Assembly: GCA_019096155.1 (NCBI GenBank)
Contig: JAHCVI010000001.1
Coordinates: forward strand, 2,976,001 to 3,040,000
DNA: 64,000 nucleotides
Reading direction: 5' to 3'
From: Staphylotrichum longicolle
Lineage: Eukaryota; Ascomycota; Sordariomycetes; Sordariales; Chaetomiaceae
The position numbers were made by a program, and so were the translations under genes. This document shows, piece after piece, positions 11,603 through 23,030 of this stretch. The notes under the pieces were generated by a model, which saw only the letters and a list, made by a program, of their open reading frames with translations, was not told the DNA's origin and made no database searches. Position 1 is the stretch's first letter, and the number at the start of each line of letters is the position of its first letter.

Positions 11603-14269
11603 TTATTTAGCAACCCTCTTAAAGGCCAGCAGTTCCGCCAAGCTGGCCTGGGGGCAGCCATGCTTCAAAAAGTCATGGTTCAGCAGCTCCTGCGCCGACG
11701 CGCGGCTCTTGACGTCGACGCACAGGCAGACCGACAGGAACGCCTTGAGCTCCTTGCTCAGCTTCTCAGGCTTCTTGAGCCGGGGCGTGCCGTTGGTGGC
11801 GATCAGGTACAGCGCCTTGAGGGGCTCCTCGTTGAGGTACGGCGGCTCCGACTCGATCATCTCGATGGCCATGATGCCGAGCGACCAGATGTCCACCTTG
11901 GGCCCGTACTCCTTCTGCTTGACCACCTCGGGCGCCATCCAGTACGGCGTGCCAACATAGTGGCGCGCTTCGACTTGGTCTCGGTGAGCTTGGCGCAGAA
12001 AAAGTCCGCTGTTAAAGCGCAGGTTACTCAAGAAATCCCTGGTACGTGACGTCGGCGTCCAGGACGTTGTCGCTCTTGATATCGCGGTGGATGATGTTCT
12101 GCCCGTGCAGGTGGTGCCTTGGCAGGTCTAATCCAACAGTTAGCTCAAGAAATGTGGCAGAAAAGACGCCGCGGCATACTCGAGGCAGATGGTGGAGATC
12201 TGCTCCTCGTGTGATGATGGGGTTGTTCTCAATGACAGTCAGAGCACCACCCTCCATGTATTCCATGACCACCCAGTTCCTTGTCGTTGTCCTGCATCAG
12301 TTGACGAAGATTGAAATTGTTGCTGATGTCCATCTGCTTGATGCGTTCGCGGACCAGGAATGGACTCCTGCCGATCGCGGTGGCCATGTCGCTGGGCCTT
12401 GAGCTGGGCCATCGGAACGTCTTGTGCCCATGACCTTGGCGACGTATGACGCGCCTTGGCCGATCTTCTTCTAAGCCTGTTGGGGTCGTCCTTGGACACA
12501 ACCTCGCGCAGCTTTGGCTCGTTCTCCGACATGGTCGTGCGAATCTGACGGGAAGCTTTCGGCAGCCTTCGGCGCCTTCCGCCCGCCTTTGCGACATTGA
12601 GTGGCTTTTGCTTTCGGCTGTTGCACTTAGGCTGGCCGTTCGGCCCCCGGGCTGCGCCCCGTTGGGGTAGCGGGCGGCGGCTGGGGCCTGGTCCGGCCGA
12701 GGAGCCCGTTGCGCCTGGGCTGCAGGATCGCGGACCGAGGTAGAGCTGGATTGCTGCGTGAGAGGGGGCGGGATGGGGCAGAAGAGCTGCCTGGTGAGCA
12801 GGCGCGGGTCTCTGGGCCCTGAGAGATTGCGCCTGGGGCGCCTTGGGCGCGGCTCGTGTGGGATTGTACCGCTCCGCAGAAGACGGGGGTCCTCCATAGC
12901 CGCCAATCTCTTGTTGAGCCAGGGGAACCTTTGTCTTGGGGAGTGATGCGTTATAGGCCTCGAGCTCCCGACGTGCCTGTTCCTCCCGCTCGGCTCGCTG
13001 CCTCTCCACCTCTCGGGCACGCTGCTCCTCTCGCATCCGGTCTGCCGAGATGTAGTTCGGGGCCACATTCTGCAGCTGCTGCGCCGGTGTCGATTGTTGA
13101 TCCATCATGCGTGGTGATGGGGAAGCAAGGGGCTGCTGAGGAGACGGGCTTGTTGTGTAGGACCCAGGGCTGCGTTGAATGGGCTTCACCTGCCGCGGGG
13201 GAGCGACGGAGTTGCCGCCGGCGTAACCGTATGGGTCAGCCTGGGGGGTGCTTGGTGTTGTGATGGGCAACGGGGCGCCGCCGTACGGATCGGGGTTCTC
13301 GGCGCGCTTCGTCATATCCGAGTAGAAATCCAGGACTTCAAAAACGGCCTGGGGGTTCTTCTCCACATCCTCTCTGGTAATGGCTGACGAGTTAAGCAGT
13401 CTGGTCCACTCTTCTGGGAGTCCAGTGAACTGTCCTGTCTGGGGGTTGAAGCCGACGTGGACCGAGTGCGAGAAGTTGGACGGGTTGCTAACGCCGCCCG
13501 GGCAGCGGGCATAGATGCAGTCAATCCACTCGTACAGTTCATCGTCTGTCTTTACGCAGATGCGCAAGGATCTCACGCCGTTGGAATCGTCCCCTGGAGG
13601 ACCGGGGTACGCGTTCGTCAGGTTCCTCCTGATTTCGAAAACCGGGTCTCCGTTATCATCGGGGACTCGATCGACGCTGATAACGTCTGAAAGCTGGATC
13701 TTGTAGAGACCTTTGCCTGTTTCGTTCTTGTGGAAGTCGAGAATGTCCTGGCGGAGAATAAGGTATCTGCTTTTCCATTGCTGAAACGGGTTTTTGCTCG
13801 GCAGGCCAACATAGCCTTGCTTGATAATGGCGAGACCGCCGGAACCATCAAAGTTGTTGGACCCTTGTCGCGAAATCGGAAGGTTTATGGTCGATCCGCT
13901 GTAGGTGCTCGAAGCCGGTGAAGCCAGACTCATGTTCGACATGCTATTTGAGAGGCTCACGTTTGGCATGAGGCCGAGGCGGGGTTTGTCTGTGGGAGGT
14001 CGTGGGGCAGGTCCGGGATTCATGAACTGCCCGCTCGAGTAGACGCTGCGAGGGTGAAAGCATTAGTATCCGACTTCATCTGTACCGGATCTTGTCCCAA
14101 GAATCGCGGGCCGCGAGGACCACCACCCCAAACATTCTGCAGAGCTAGACGTAAGGAGCCGGCTCCGGCAGCCTTTCATTCTCGAGTCCGTCATTGCCGC
14201 AAGGTCTCGTGTCCTAGTGTGCCCGCCGACTTGTTGTTCAACCTTAACGTACCTATTGTTGGACGACAT
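11603..14269 (-). CDS. CLA4: PAK-family protein kinase CLA4, kinase domain interrupted by frameshifts
   Basis: Exon 1 (14269-14253, MSSNN plus two bases) joins exon 2 from 14045 through a 207-nt GTACGT...GCAG intron. The frame then gives the typical Cla4 N-terminus, a PH domain (IIKQGYVGLPSKNPFQQWKSR onward), a CRIB motif with HVGFNPQTGQFTGLP, and a Pro/Gln-rich linker. The C-lobe is intact from APEVVKQKEYGPKVDIWSLG to the stop at 11603. Between about 12,790 and 11,960 the frame changes repeatedly: VVMEYMEGGAL, IIHRDIKSDNVL and the region round the DFG motif lie in different frames. Two kinase-domain introns can still be seen (about 12127-12180 and 12010-12046). Cla4 is the Cdc42-dependent kinase of septin assembly, cytokinesis and polarity. 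The intact flanks suggest assembly indels rather than a dead gene, but the sequence as given cannot encode a full kinase. Confidence 0.88.
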
Positions 14270-16394
14270 TTTGGCGGTGTTGTCCCAAGCTGAAATTACT
14301 AGGCGCAGTAGAAGTGGTGAGGTCGCAGCTGCAGGGCCAAGTCAGGGTCGTAGGCTGTGGATAAGCTCGAGAGGGTGTTCTGGTGGTGCGAGTTAGCCAA
14401 ATGTCGCAGATATTCCAGGACGCCACACAACCAGAACCCCTCCAGGCGGGATAGGATCCAGACCCAGGGCAAGACGGCGAGTTCCCTGACGGTAGAGGGG
14501 CAATACCAAAGAGTGGATTGAACGCGCGCAGCTCGATCCTGCAGGTGCGAGAACGGAGCCGGCAGCGATGCACAGCACAGCGCGCCGCGTCGGCAACCGG
14601 CGAGCGACTTGATTGATCGAGTCGCAACTGATCAGTCGCAGGCAGTTGTGGCACGGGACGTCGGTTTAGGGACGGACACACGGTCGGCAAGAAGTCGCAG
14701 GCAACATGTGGTGAAACTCGGCGGGGGAAACGCTCGGCGCACAGCTCGAAGAGGTGCTGTTTTCTAAGTTCGTTTTTCGAGGTTGTCGGGTCGCTGGGTG
14801 AATGAGGCGGGGGATGGCGGTCAGTCGAAAGGCTGCCGGGCTCGGGAATGTGCGTGGTCTCAGGGTCGCTCAGGGGGTCGGCATGCGCTGTATTAAGCGG
14901 GGAAGCGTCGAGGGGAAAGAAACAAATCTCTGCCGGGGAGACGTCGAGGGCTCAATGTTGTGGTGTGCAAGCACGGCAACAGTGCCTGCAAGTTGCGATT
15001 TCAGGTCGGCTGGCGTGTGAGCCTGGCTGGTTGACAAAGGGATGGTTTGCTTCCTCTGCTTGGGAGGTCGGTCGGGTGCCTGTGGAGATCTCTCTGGATG
15101 GAAGGGCTGGGCGCAACATCCGCAATGGCCCCGGACGCACAGGGGAGGGGTAAGACCCACTCAGGCTCTGCTCCTGAATCTGGATCACAGGAATTTTAAG
15201 AAGTTACACAACTTTATTCACACTCTCAACGGTGGACCAAGGTACCCTGTTATCCTATTCTCAGGCAACCTTCGAGTCCCCTTACCCACTGCGGAGAGGG
15301 AAACGCAAATGGATTGGTTCTCCAAGCGCGTTCAACACCACCGTGTCGGGGGGTTCCATGTTTGAAACTCCCACCGTCGCCTTGAGTCAGGGTCTTGCCT
15401 GAGGTTTTGTTCTGTTCCGTCCTGGAGCTTCCCAGCCCAACTTCTGTTCATGATTCGGCAGCAGAAAAGCAGCAGAGTAACTGGGCTAATGTGTGTCTTG
15501 AAAGTGGAAACACTTTAATCAGTGAAAGGCTCAAGTTTTGGGGCCGTTGTTGGAGCATAAACACAATCGGATTGAAACCGATTCGAGTTGACCTGATGCT
15601 GGGGAGAAAGCTCGCCTCCATTCGGACCCAGAAGAGGTGGGGCAATTGGGGTGACGGATAATTAACCCAACCAAGGCTTTAACTCTTTACGGCAAGTTGA
15701 TTGGGCTGGAGGTTTCAAGTTGTCTTCAGTCCTTTTTTCCTTTTATCTTGTCGAGCCTTTTCTGTTGACAATGTCTGCCGTTTCTAGATTGTTTCTTTGT
15801 TGTGGTTTCTATTCTTCTTTATGCCTGACCAGCGAGTCTTGCGATTGTCTACCTCCATCGCCACGGCAGTATCGGTAAAGAACCCTTGCTTGGGCTGTCT
15901 TGAAGAAGCACAGTCAACCTAGCAGTTAACGAATGGGAGCAACTTGGTTCACGATGTGCTCCGCAAACTATCGGAAGCTATCTCCATCATTTGAGCCTCG
16001 CAGCAAGTGATATTCAGAACCTTCACCGTCTAATTCATCTGCGGGGCCGAGAGAACGGCCGCGAGCCAGCAGACCACAGCAAGCCAACAAACGGCCACCA
16101 AACCTAACCAGCGGCCACCCAAGCAGGCCCGACTTGGCAAGGGTTGATGCCCCTTCCTCACTGCCTGAGCAGGACGCCCGTTTCAGGCGATGTGGATCCC
16201 GTCCTGACTGACAGCCTTATCTATCATCCTCAGCAACATTACAAATACCAGTCCAAGAAACGACAACCTCATGAGGGTTGATGAAAAGGGGTGTGATGCA
16301 GCCGGTATCCGCCTGCCACCACCCGGGCCAACAGCCAACCACTCACCAGAAAACCCAGCAACACCAGCCAGGCGGCATGAGAAGGGTTGCGTTG
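14270..16394. other. intergenic region upstream of CLA4
   Basis: About 2.1 kb without a supported gene. The left part must hold the CLA4 promoter and 5' UTR. AT content rises around 15,500-15,850. No repeat or RNA gene recognised. Confidence 0.5.
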
Positions 16395-16811
16395 TCACAC
16401 AACCGCGGTGTCTTGTTTAATTAGCCGCGCCGAACCCGCGACACTCCCGTGCCCCGCCCATCCCGTACCGGGGCGAATGGAAGCCAAACTCGGTGGTGCA
16501 GAAAAACCCTTCTCGTCTGCAGGCAGGTCGGTTGGTTGGCCTGAACGGTGCAGCAAGATCGACGACGGCATGGCCCCTACATACGAAGGAATAGGTTGCT
16601 TGCTCCCTTGCTGGGAATCAGCGGGAATGGTTGAAGTGAATGCATGCACATCCCCTTTCTCGCCATCCTCCCCCCCATCCCTCATGGGTTCTCCACTGGT
16701 ACTTCCCTTTGATGTTTCTGAACTGCGGATCTTTCGTCGCAGGATGGAATTGCCACTGCCAGTGCTCAACTCCGCCTCAGCGGGGACTTTGGTTGTGTCT
16801 GTGCCAGACAT
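16395..16811 (-). CDS. possible small hypothetical protein
   Basis: An ATG-started 138-codon frame, hydrophilic and rich in Ser, Gly and Pro, without signal peptide, membrane segment or known motif. A GTAAGT donor lies upstream near 16875 on the same strand, so a spliced 5' leader is possible. I do not recognise the protein. Long chance frames are common in this GC-rich DNA, so this may not be a gene. Confidence 0.25.
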   Translation of the reverse strand: MSGTDTTKVPAEAELSTGSGNSILRRKIRSSETSKGSTSGEPMRDGGEDGEKGDVHAFTSTIPADSQQGSKQPIPSYVGAMPSSILLHRSGQPTDLPADEKGFSAPPSLASIRPGTGWAGHGSVAGSARLIKQDTAVV

Positions 16812-17462
16812 GACGGGACAAGAGGCAATGTGGGGGGAGGTATGGACTCAGGGATACAGCTCTCTTAGACTTACAGCAACTTGTGATCTCGGCTGCTGCC
16901 GTTGTCGTTGTTGCCTCTGGAGCCTGTCCGTTGTCCCCAGCTCCCTGGACCCCGAGCGCAGATGGTGATGCAATAATGAAAACGAAGGAAGCAAAAGGCA
17001 CTCTCCAGCAGCGCGCTGTGCTGCACGGGTACAGACGGCTTGGTCTGCAGCATCGGTGCATCGAGACGCACGAGGTGCCGCATCCTGCATGTCAACGCCG
17101 CATGGACCGGAGCAGATCTTCGCGATGCCATCCATGTGTCTCAAACGCGGCTGGATGCACTAGCCTACGGGAGTATCTGCAGGGCATAAATCCCGGTGCG
17201 CACGTAACTGAGATTAGAGTTGAATACCCAGGAGGTGTTGAGGCCTCCTAGGACGCTCCAGGGGGGATTGCAAGGGTTCATTGTTGGACACATGATGTTT
17301 ACACTGGTGGGTATGGCCAAGTGGAAGCGAGCTGGGATGGGTAAGCACGGTCTATGCCGGCGCCTCAAACGTTCTATTGTGGTATATTCGGGGGTAGTCT
17401 CGACAATGCGCGCTCACATTGGCAAACAGACCAAACCACCATCTAGACCTCTACACCTAGAA
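16812..17462. other. intergenic region, 3' side of glycyl-tRNA synthetase
   Basis: About 650 bases. The part next to 17463 is the 3' UTR side of the minus-strand GRS1 gene. Nothing else is recognised apart from a possible leader exon and donor near 16875-17000 for the weak frame at 16395. Confidence 0.45.
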
Positions 17463-19689
17463 TTAACGGACAGCAACCTCAACCTCCTGCTGGCCCTCAA
17501 AGAGAGGGAGCTCGGACTCGATGTCCTGCCATGTCTTGGTGCCCTCGACAAGCGCCCGGATGGCCTCGATGATCTTGTCCTCCTCGGCGCGGACCTGGCG
17601 TGTGCTGTCGCGCTCCCGGAGGGTGATGGTGGCATCCTTGACGGTCTGGAAGTCGACCGTAACGCCGAAAGGTGTGCCCAGCTCGTCATTGCGGCTGTAC
17701 CGCTTGCCGATGCTGGCCGACGAGTCATCCACGCGGCTGGAGATGCCGGCAGACCTGAGCTTCTGCGAGAGCTTGCGCACAGCAGGGGTGAAGTCCTTGT
17801 GCGACGACAGAGGCACAATGAGGACCTTTGTGGGCGCAACAGCGGGAGGGAAAGACAGGACCTAAAGAACGAGATTAGCATTGTCCAAGGTTCCGGGTAC
17901 GCAAGTCACTTACACCACGAGCCTCGTCACCACCCTCGCTGGCTCTGGTCCAGTAGTTGTGCTCCATCAGGGAGTACAATATCCGGCCAATACCAAAGGA
18001 CGGCTCGATAACATTGGGTGTGTATTCCCGGATGTTCTCGACCCGCTTCTGCCACTTGATGGCCAGCAGGTCCTTGCTGACCTCGACCTTGCCGTCACCA
18101 ACGCTCGGCACGTTAATGACCGCCTTGCCGGTTTCTTCCAGGTCCTTGGCAAGCTTGCCACGCTCCTCCTGCGACGTGGCCAGAATGGCAGCCTCGATAG
18201 TCTTGCCGTCCTTCTTGTAGAAGGGACCAAACTTCTTCTTCTCGATTTCGACCTCCCATTCCTCGATGACCTTGGGCTCATCCAGGCGCTGCCGTACGAT
18301 AAGCGGCGCACCGGTCTTCTTGGCATGGACTGACAAATCATAGGCACTGCGGTCGGCACAGCCAACACACTCGACCCAGCCGCCAGAGGTGAGAAGCTCG
18401 GCATCCCAGCAGTCGCAGGCATAATGTGCCATCTCGTTGGCCATGTGCTGGCGGAACCGAATCTTGGACTGGTCAATACCAATTTTCTTAAGGAAGAGGT
18501 GGATGCGGGCCAGGAAGTAGCCTAGCGTCTCGTTGTCCACAAGGCCATCCTTGACAGCTTGGCCAATCGTCATCCTCTTGGTGGTGGTCTTGCCCGACAG
18601 CTGAGTGTGCCGGTCAAGAAGCTCGAGCTCGATGTCCTCAACCTCGTGGAACCGGCTGTGCTTCTTGTGGCCCTCGGGGTCGACGAAGTGCTCAATTTCA
18701 GCCATCAGGAACTCGCGGACACGGAGCAGACCGGCGCGGGGGGAGATTTCGTTGCGGTAAGACTTGCCGATCGAGGCAGAGGCGAAGGGCATCTGGCCAG
18801 TGTTGAACTCGAGGAGCTTGGCAAAGTTCAGAAACTGGCCCTGGGCGGTCTCTGGCCGGAGGTAGCCGGGAAGGTTGCTGCTGGGGCCAATTGACGTCTG
18901 GAACATGAGGTTGAACGCGACCGGAGGGCTGGGCTGCTCGCCTGTGGCGGGGTTCCTGAGGTCGTACTTCTTGATGAGCTCGCCGAGCTGCTCGCCATTG
19001 TAGTTGTCGATCTGCGCCAGCACCTCCTCGTATTCCTGAACGACAGCGTCATCCAGCTTGACGGCCTCGTGGCCCTTGGACTTCTTCTTCTTCTTCTTGG
19101 GGTCTTCCTCCTTCTCCTCCACCTTCTGGCCGCGGGCCTCCTTGTCGCCCTTCAGCCGCGACTCGAGAACGTCCTCCACGAAGTGGTCGGCACGGAGGAT
19201 CTCGCCGTTCTTGGGGTCCTTGCACATCCAGTCGGCAAACTTGTCGACGTGGCCGCTGGTCTTGAGCACGTCGTGGGGGGTGAGCACGGTGCAGTCGACT
19301 TCGAGCATGTCCTCCTCGAGGATGAAGTGCTTGCGCCAGAGATCGATGATGTTGGCCTGCAGCGCGCAGCCGGGCGGGCCATAGTCGTAGAGGCCGGAAA
19401 CGCCACCGTAGATCTCGAAAGAGGGAGTGTAGAACAGGCGCCGGCGCAGGAGGGACTCGAGGGCGGCCTTGTCGAGGGGCTGGCCCTTGAGGGTGGTGGC
19501 CGTCGTGGTCATCTTGGGCTGCTTTTTCTTGGGCTTGAACTTTGCAAAAGCGTAGCTGCGCGGGGCAGAGGGAGCGAAAGCTGCAAATCTGCGGACTGGA
19601 AAGAAGACCCTCGGGGTCGAGACTTTGTGGAGATTGCGCACAAGACCAGCGAGTGGTGAGGGGAGAGGGGCGGGCAGAAAAGGCTTCAT
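17463..19689 (-). CDS. GRS1: glycyl-tRNA synthetase, dual mitochondrial/cytosolic starts
   Basis: Exons 19689-17914 and 17861-17463, 52-nt GTAAGT...TTTAG intron in phase 0. The long form is 724 aa and the form from the second ATG (19512) is 665 aa. It charges tRNA-Gly with glycine. It carries class II synthetase signatures: motif 2 around SYRNEISPRAG, motif 3 PSFGIGR just before the intron, and a C-terminal anticodon-binding domain encoded by exon 2 (start VLSFPPAVAPTKVLIVP). Residues 1-59 are rich in Arg, Ser, Pro and Phe with no acidic residue, as expected for a mitochondrial presequence. MTTTATTLKG begins the cytosolic form. The first ATG has T at -3 (weak); the second has A at -3, and no other ATG lies between them in any frame, which suits leaky scanning. 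It is divergent from RPF1. Confidence 0.95.
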
Positions 19690-20071
19690 GAATTGCAACT
19701 GTGGTTGTTTGGCCCAAACAGGTGAGTCACGGCCCTTTTTCTCCTGCAAGATCCTCTTTTTTCGCCCGATTCGAGACCCGGGAAGCTGCTTGCTGCACCG
19801 ACTGAGGGGACTCTGTGACTCGCCTCCACACCGCACACGCCAGCCAAGTAGAGGCCACGCGCTACTGCCGGAAATTCAATTAGCCGCTATAAGTGCCCCG
19901 CGATCAGGTACGAGGCTCAGTGAGGGGAAATCTGGGCCCTTGCAACCTGCTGGGGTGAACCCCTGCACTGCATGGATTGCAACCTTCTGCACTCAGAAAA
20001 ATTTGGGGTGTCCGATAAGCATCTAACATTTCCCTTTGCGATAACAACAACAAACGAGACAAACAGCAACA
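19690..20071. promoter_or_regulatory. divergent promoter between GRS1 and RPF1
   Basis: 382 bases separate the GRS1 long-form ATG (minus) from the RPF1 ATG (plus). It contains TGAGTCA at 19723-19729 and TGACTCG at 19816-19822, and a CAACAA-rich leader just before the RPF1 ATG. Both genes serve translation, so shared control is plausible. Confidence 0.6.
19723..19729. promoter_or_regulatory. candidate CPC1/Gcn4 site
   Basis: TGAGTCA, a variant of the palindromic TGACTCA bound by Gcn4/CPC1 bZIP factors in amino-acid (cross-pathway) control. It lies 34-40 bases upstream of the long GRS1 ATG. A second related site, TGACTCG, is at 19816-19822. Binding is inferred from sequence alone. Confidence 0.4.
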
Positions 20072-21495
20072 ATGGGTTCCGGACGAGGCACGTCGGGGGC
20101 CTCCTTGTCCCTGAAGACCTCGAATAAGCTGAGGAGGAAACAGCTTTATGTTGAACAGAAGAAGTCGACCGGCAAAGCCCGCCACGAAGAGCGCCACCGC
20201 AGACGCAGGGAAGAGGCGAAAGACCCCGAACTGCGAAAGCAGCGTCTGGAGAAGAACCAGCCCGCGAGCATCGACAAGAAGAGGATATGGGATGACGTCG
20301 ACGATGACAGCCTCGGCGCGGTGGTGGATGTCGCTCAGCTAAAGCGCCGGCGCCTGGAGCAGGCCGAGGCCGCGGCAGCAGCAGAGGCAGACGCGCCCCT
20401 GGGGTCTGATGCGGAAAATGACGACGATGTTGACAGCATGCTTGGATCCGACGAGGAAGAGGAAGAGGACGACGAAGAGCGCCAGGAAAAGATGCAGAGG
20501 AAGCGGGCGCAGAGGGAACCCAGCATCGCCCCGTCGACGACGTCCACGAACCTCGAGCTCACCCCTGATGCTCTCGCTACCCAATTCAAGTATCTGTTTA
20601 GCGAGGAACCCCCAGCGATGCCCAAGATTCTTGTCACTACTGGAATCAATGGGACAATTCATAAAGAGGCTCAGGACTTTGCCTCGATCTTCCCCAACGG
20701 TAAGTGTCGTGCAATACTTGGCGAGTCTACGTTCAATGCTGACGTTGCAAAAGCGACCTACATCAGGCGGAGCGCACACCGTTACGGTCACAAGTACAGC
20801 GTAAGGGAGATTGCCAAGTACGCAAAAAGTGAGTACGACGCTGCTCTTACTGGTGTAACGACCGCTAACGGACTCTCTAGACCGTGGATATACAGCATTG
20901 CTTGTGGTTCATGAAGACCAAAAGAGGCCAAGTCAGCTCAGCGTCTGCCACTTGAACGGCGAGGACGCACCTCCTGGCCCGACACTCACCTACACGATCC
21001 GGAACTACCTGCCGGGCAAGTCGATTCTTGGGCACGGCAACGCAACCAACCATTATGTGAGTGATGCTGTTGGAAATGTCGCACCAAAAATGCTAACGTA
21101 CGCTGCAGCCGGAGCTTCTTCTCAACGGCTTCAAGACGCCCCTGGGTCTGCTCGCTGCCAAGTCTATGCACACCCTGTTCCCTCCGAAACCCGAGTTATC
21201 TGGTCGTCAGGTCTTGACACTCCATAATCAACGTGATTACATCTTCTTCCGGAGGCATCGGTACGTGTTCCGCGAAGCGCGGCCGACGGAGAAGAACGTG
21301 CAGGGCGCGGACGGCAAGGAGATGGAGGGTGTGAAGGGCATCCGTGCGGGTCTCCAGGAGATCGGGCCAAGAATGACGTTGAAGCTGCGCAGAGTGGACA
21401 AGGGGATAGGAAGGGCTGGCAGCGAGGGTGACGATGCCCTCAAGTGGGAATGGAAGGCGAAGATGGAGAAGAAGCGGACTCGCTTCAATTTGTAA
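20072..21495 (+). CDS. RPF1: ribosome production factor 1, Brix domain
   Basis: Four exons: 20072-20699, 20754-20828, 20881-21056 and 21109-21495. All introns are GTRAGT...AG of 52-54 nt, and the product is 421 aa. The N-terminal 170 residues are charged, with a Lys/Arg-rich start (NKLRRKQLYVEQKK) and an acidic Asp/Glu stretch, typical of nucleolar proteins. A Brix domain follows from about residue 190 (PKILVTTG, then YSVREIAKYAKNRGYTALLV) to the C-terminus, ending in MEKKRTRFNL. Rpf1 binds pre-60S particles and is needed for 27S pre-rRNA processing. It is divergent from GRS1 and convergent with the transporter gene, 249 bases apart. Confidence 0.95.
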
Positions 21496-21744
21496 GGGGG
21501 CAGAATGTGATACCCGAGCGGCTTGTAAGGAACATGAATCCACCTCCCTTAGGGTTCGCAGTTATCCCGACAAACCATCTAACCCTCGGTGATGGCTCTC
21601 AAGTTGAATCCAAAACATGATAACAGAGACCGTAACCAGGTCTGCGGTTTACACTTCTACCAAAAACGGTCCAAGGTATCATGGCCATCCAAAACATCAG
21701 CCAAGCAACCAACCAAGAACTCAACAGATTCTTTTCGCAACCTC

Positions 21745-23030
21745 TCAATTGCCCTTTTGAGCCCCCTTTGTCTTCTCTCTCTCCCGCAGCATCACAACCG
21801 AGTATCTATGCAGCAGCTCACCGTTAGCATCACCACCTTCCCCCTCTTCACCGGAAAACCCAACAACGGGGGAAATACTCACGCCACAATGCCCCCAACC
21901 GCAACCGCCACCCCGCCCAGACACCCAACCCCCCCCCCGGCCGCTCACCACCCACCCCAGCGCCACGATGGCGACCGTCTTGACGTGGCCCACGACGGTG
22001 CTCGACACGGCGCCCGTCTGCGCGACGATGAAGAACTGCGAGATGTTGATGAAACCCGCCGCTCAGCAGCACGAGCGCCCACCGGCCGAGGGGCAGCGCG
22101 CGCCACGACGCCGGCCACGTGTCGGCGAAGGGGATGACGTAGAGCAGAGGAACGCCGAGACGGCGCCTGGTTGAAGAGCTGCAGCTGGAGAGGGAGCGGC
22201 GGTGTGGTATCCAGGTCGTGTAGAGGGCCGAGGCGAGGGTGCCGAGGAGGGCGAAGAGGATGCCGAGGGGGGTGGTCTTCACGGAAGGGGAGGATGTTGT
22301 GGAGGAGGAAGTGGGGGTGGTCGGGAGGGAGTCGTAGTACGAGACGGCACCGACGCCGAGGCAGGCGGGGATGAGGGCGAGGATGGCGAGGGGGGGAAGG
22401 GTGGCGCGGTAGAGGGTGTAGTTGAGGAGGGCGACGGTCGGGGTGAGGAGGATGCGGGCGATCTGGTAGAAGGTGACGGTCGAGAAGGCGAGGGAGAGAT
22501 TGGGGAGAATCACGTTGAGGGACATGGCAATCGAGAGGGGGAGGATGTCGAGAAGGGGGACGCGGCGTGGGGTGAAGAAGGCGAGAGAGGGGCGGGAGAG
22601 GGCGAAGAGGGTTAGGAAGGTAATGAAGAAGTGAAAGGCGGCAAAGGTTAACTGGGCAAGTTTGAGGGAGGCATCTGAGAATATTGCTTTGTTGGTGAAA
22701 ACCTGGGAGAACGATCAGTTTGCATAGCAGGGAGGGGGTCCTAAAGGGGGTGTTGTTTACAATGCCTATTGTTGCCAAGGTGTTGATGACCATCCAGATC
22801 AGACCCGAAATGAATGAGCTCCTTGGCCCTGACCGTTTCCTATTTGGTTCCTTGGGGAGGAGCTCATCGTCTTCATGGTTACTGACAGTGTCGGCATCGT
22901 GTTCGGCATCGTGGGGCAGCCTCTGCTTCTCCTCATCATTGCCCCCAGGGCTAACTGACGAGAGCCTAGACTTGACCTCTAGAACTGCTCTGTCTAGAGA
23001 AGCCGAAGATAAGGCCTCTTGGCTTGACAT
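21745..23030 (-). CDS. SLC35/TPT-family nucleotide-sugar or triose-phosphate transporter, frameshifted
   Basis: Exon 1 is 23030-22761 (90 codons, cytosolic Ser/Asp/Glu-rich tail and first membrane helix), exon 2 is 22702-21883 and exon 3 is 21805-21745. Introns are 58 and 77 nt. Recognisable family segments are WMVINTLATIGIVFTNKAIF across intron 1, LTFAAFHFFITF, LLTPTVALLNY, LLYVIPFADTWPA, and STVVGHVKTVAIVALGW, the last typical of SLC35E3-like DUF250 carriers. Exon 2 changes frame around LYTTWI (near 22200), around QLFNQAP, near 22060 and again in a G-rich run near 21930. Its length is also out of phase with exon 3. The flanks are intact, so I read these as sequence errors or very recent damage. 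Substrate unknown. It is divergent from a UDP-glucose 4,6-dehydratase. Confidence 0.85.

Noticed and set aside
11603..14269. CLA4 as a confirmed pseudogene
   Set aside because: Only one segment is damaged, both flanks are perfectly conserved, and other conserved genes in the window show the same type of indel, so assembly error is the simpler reading.
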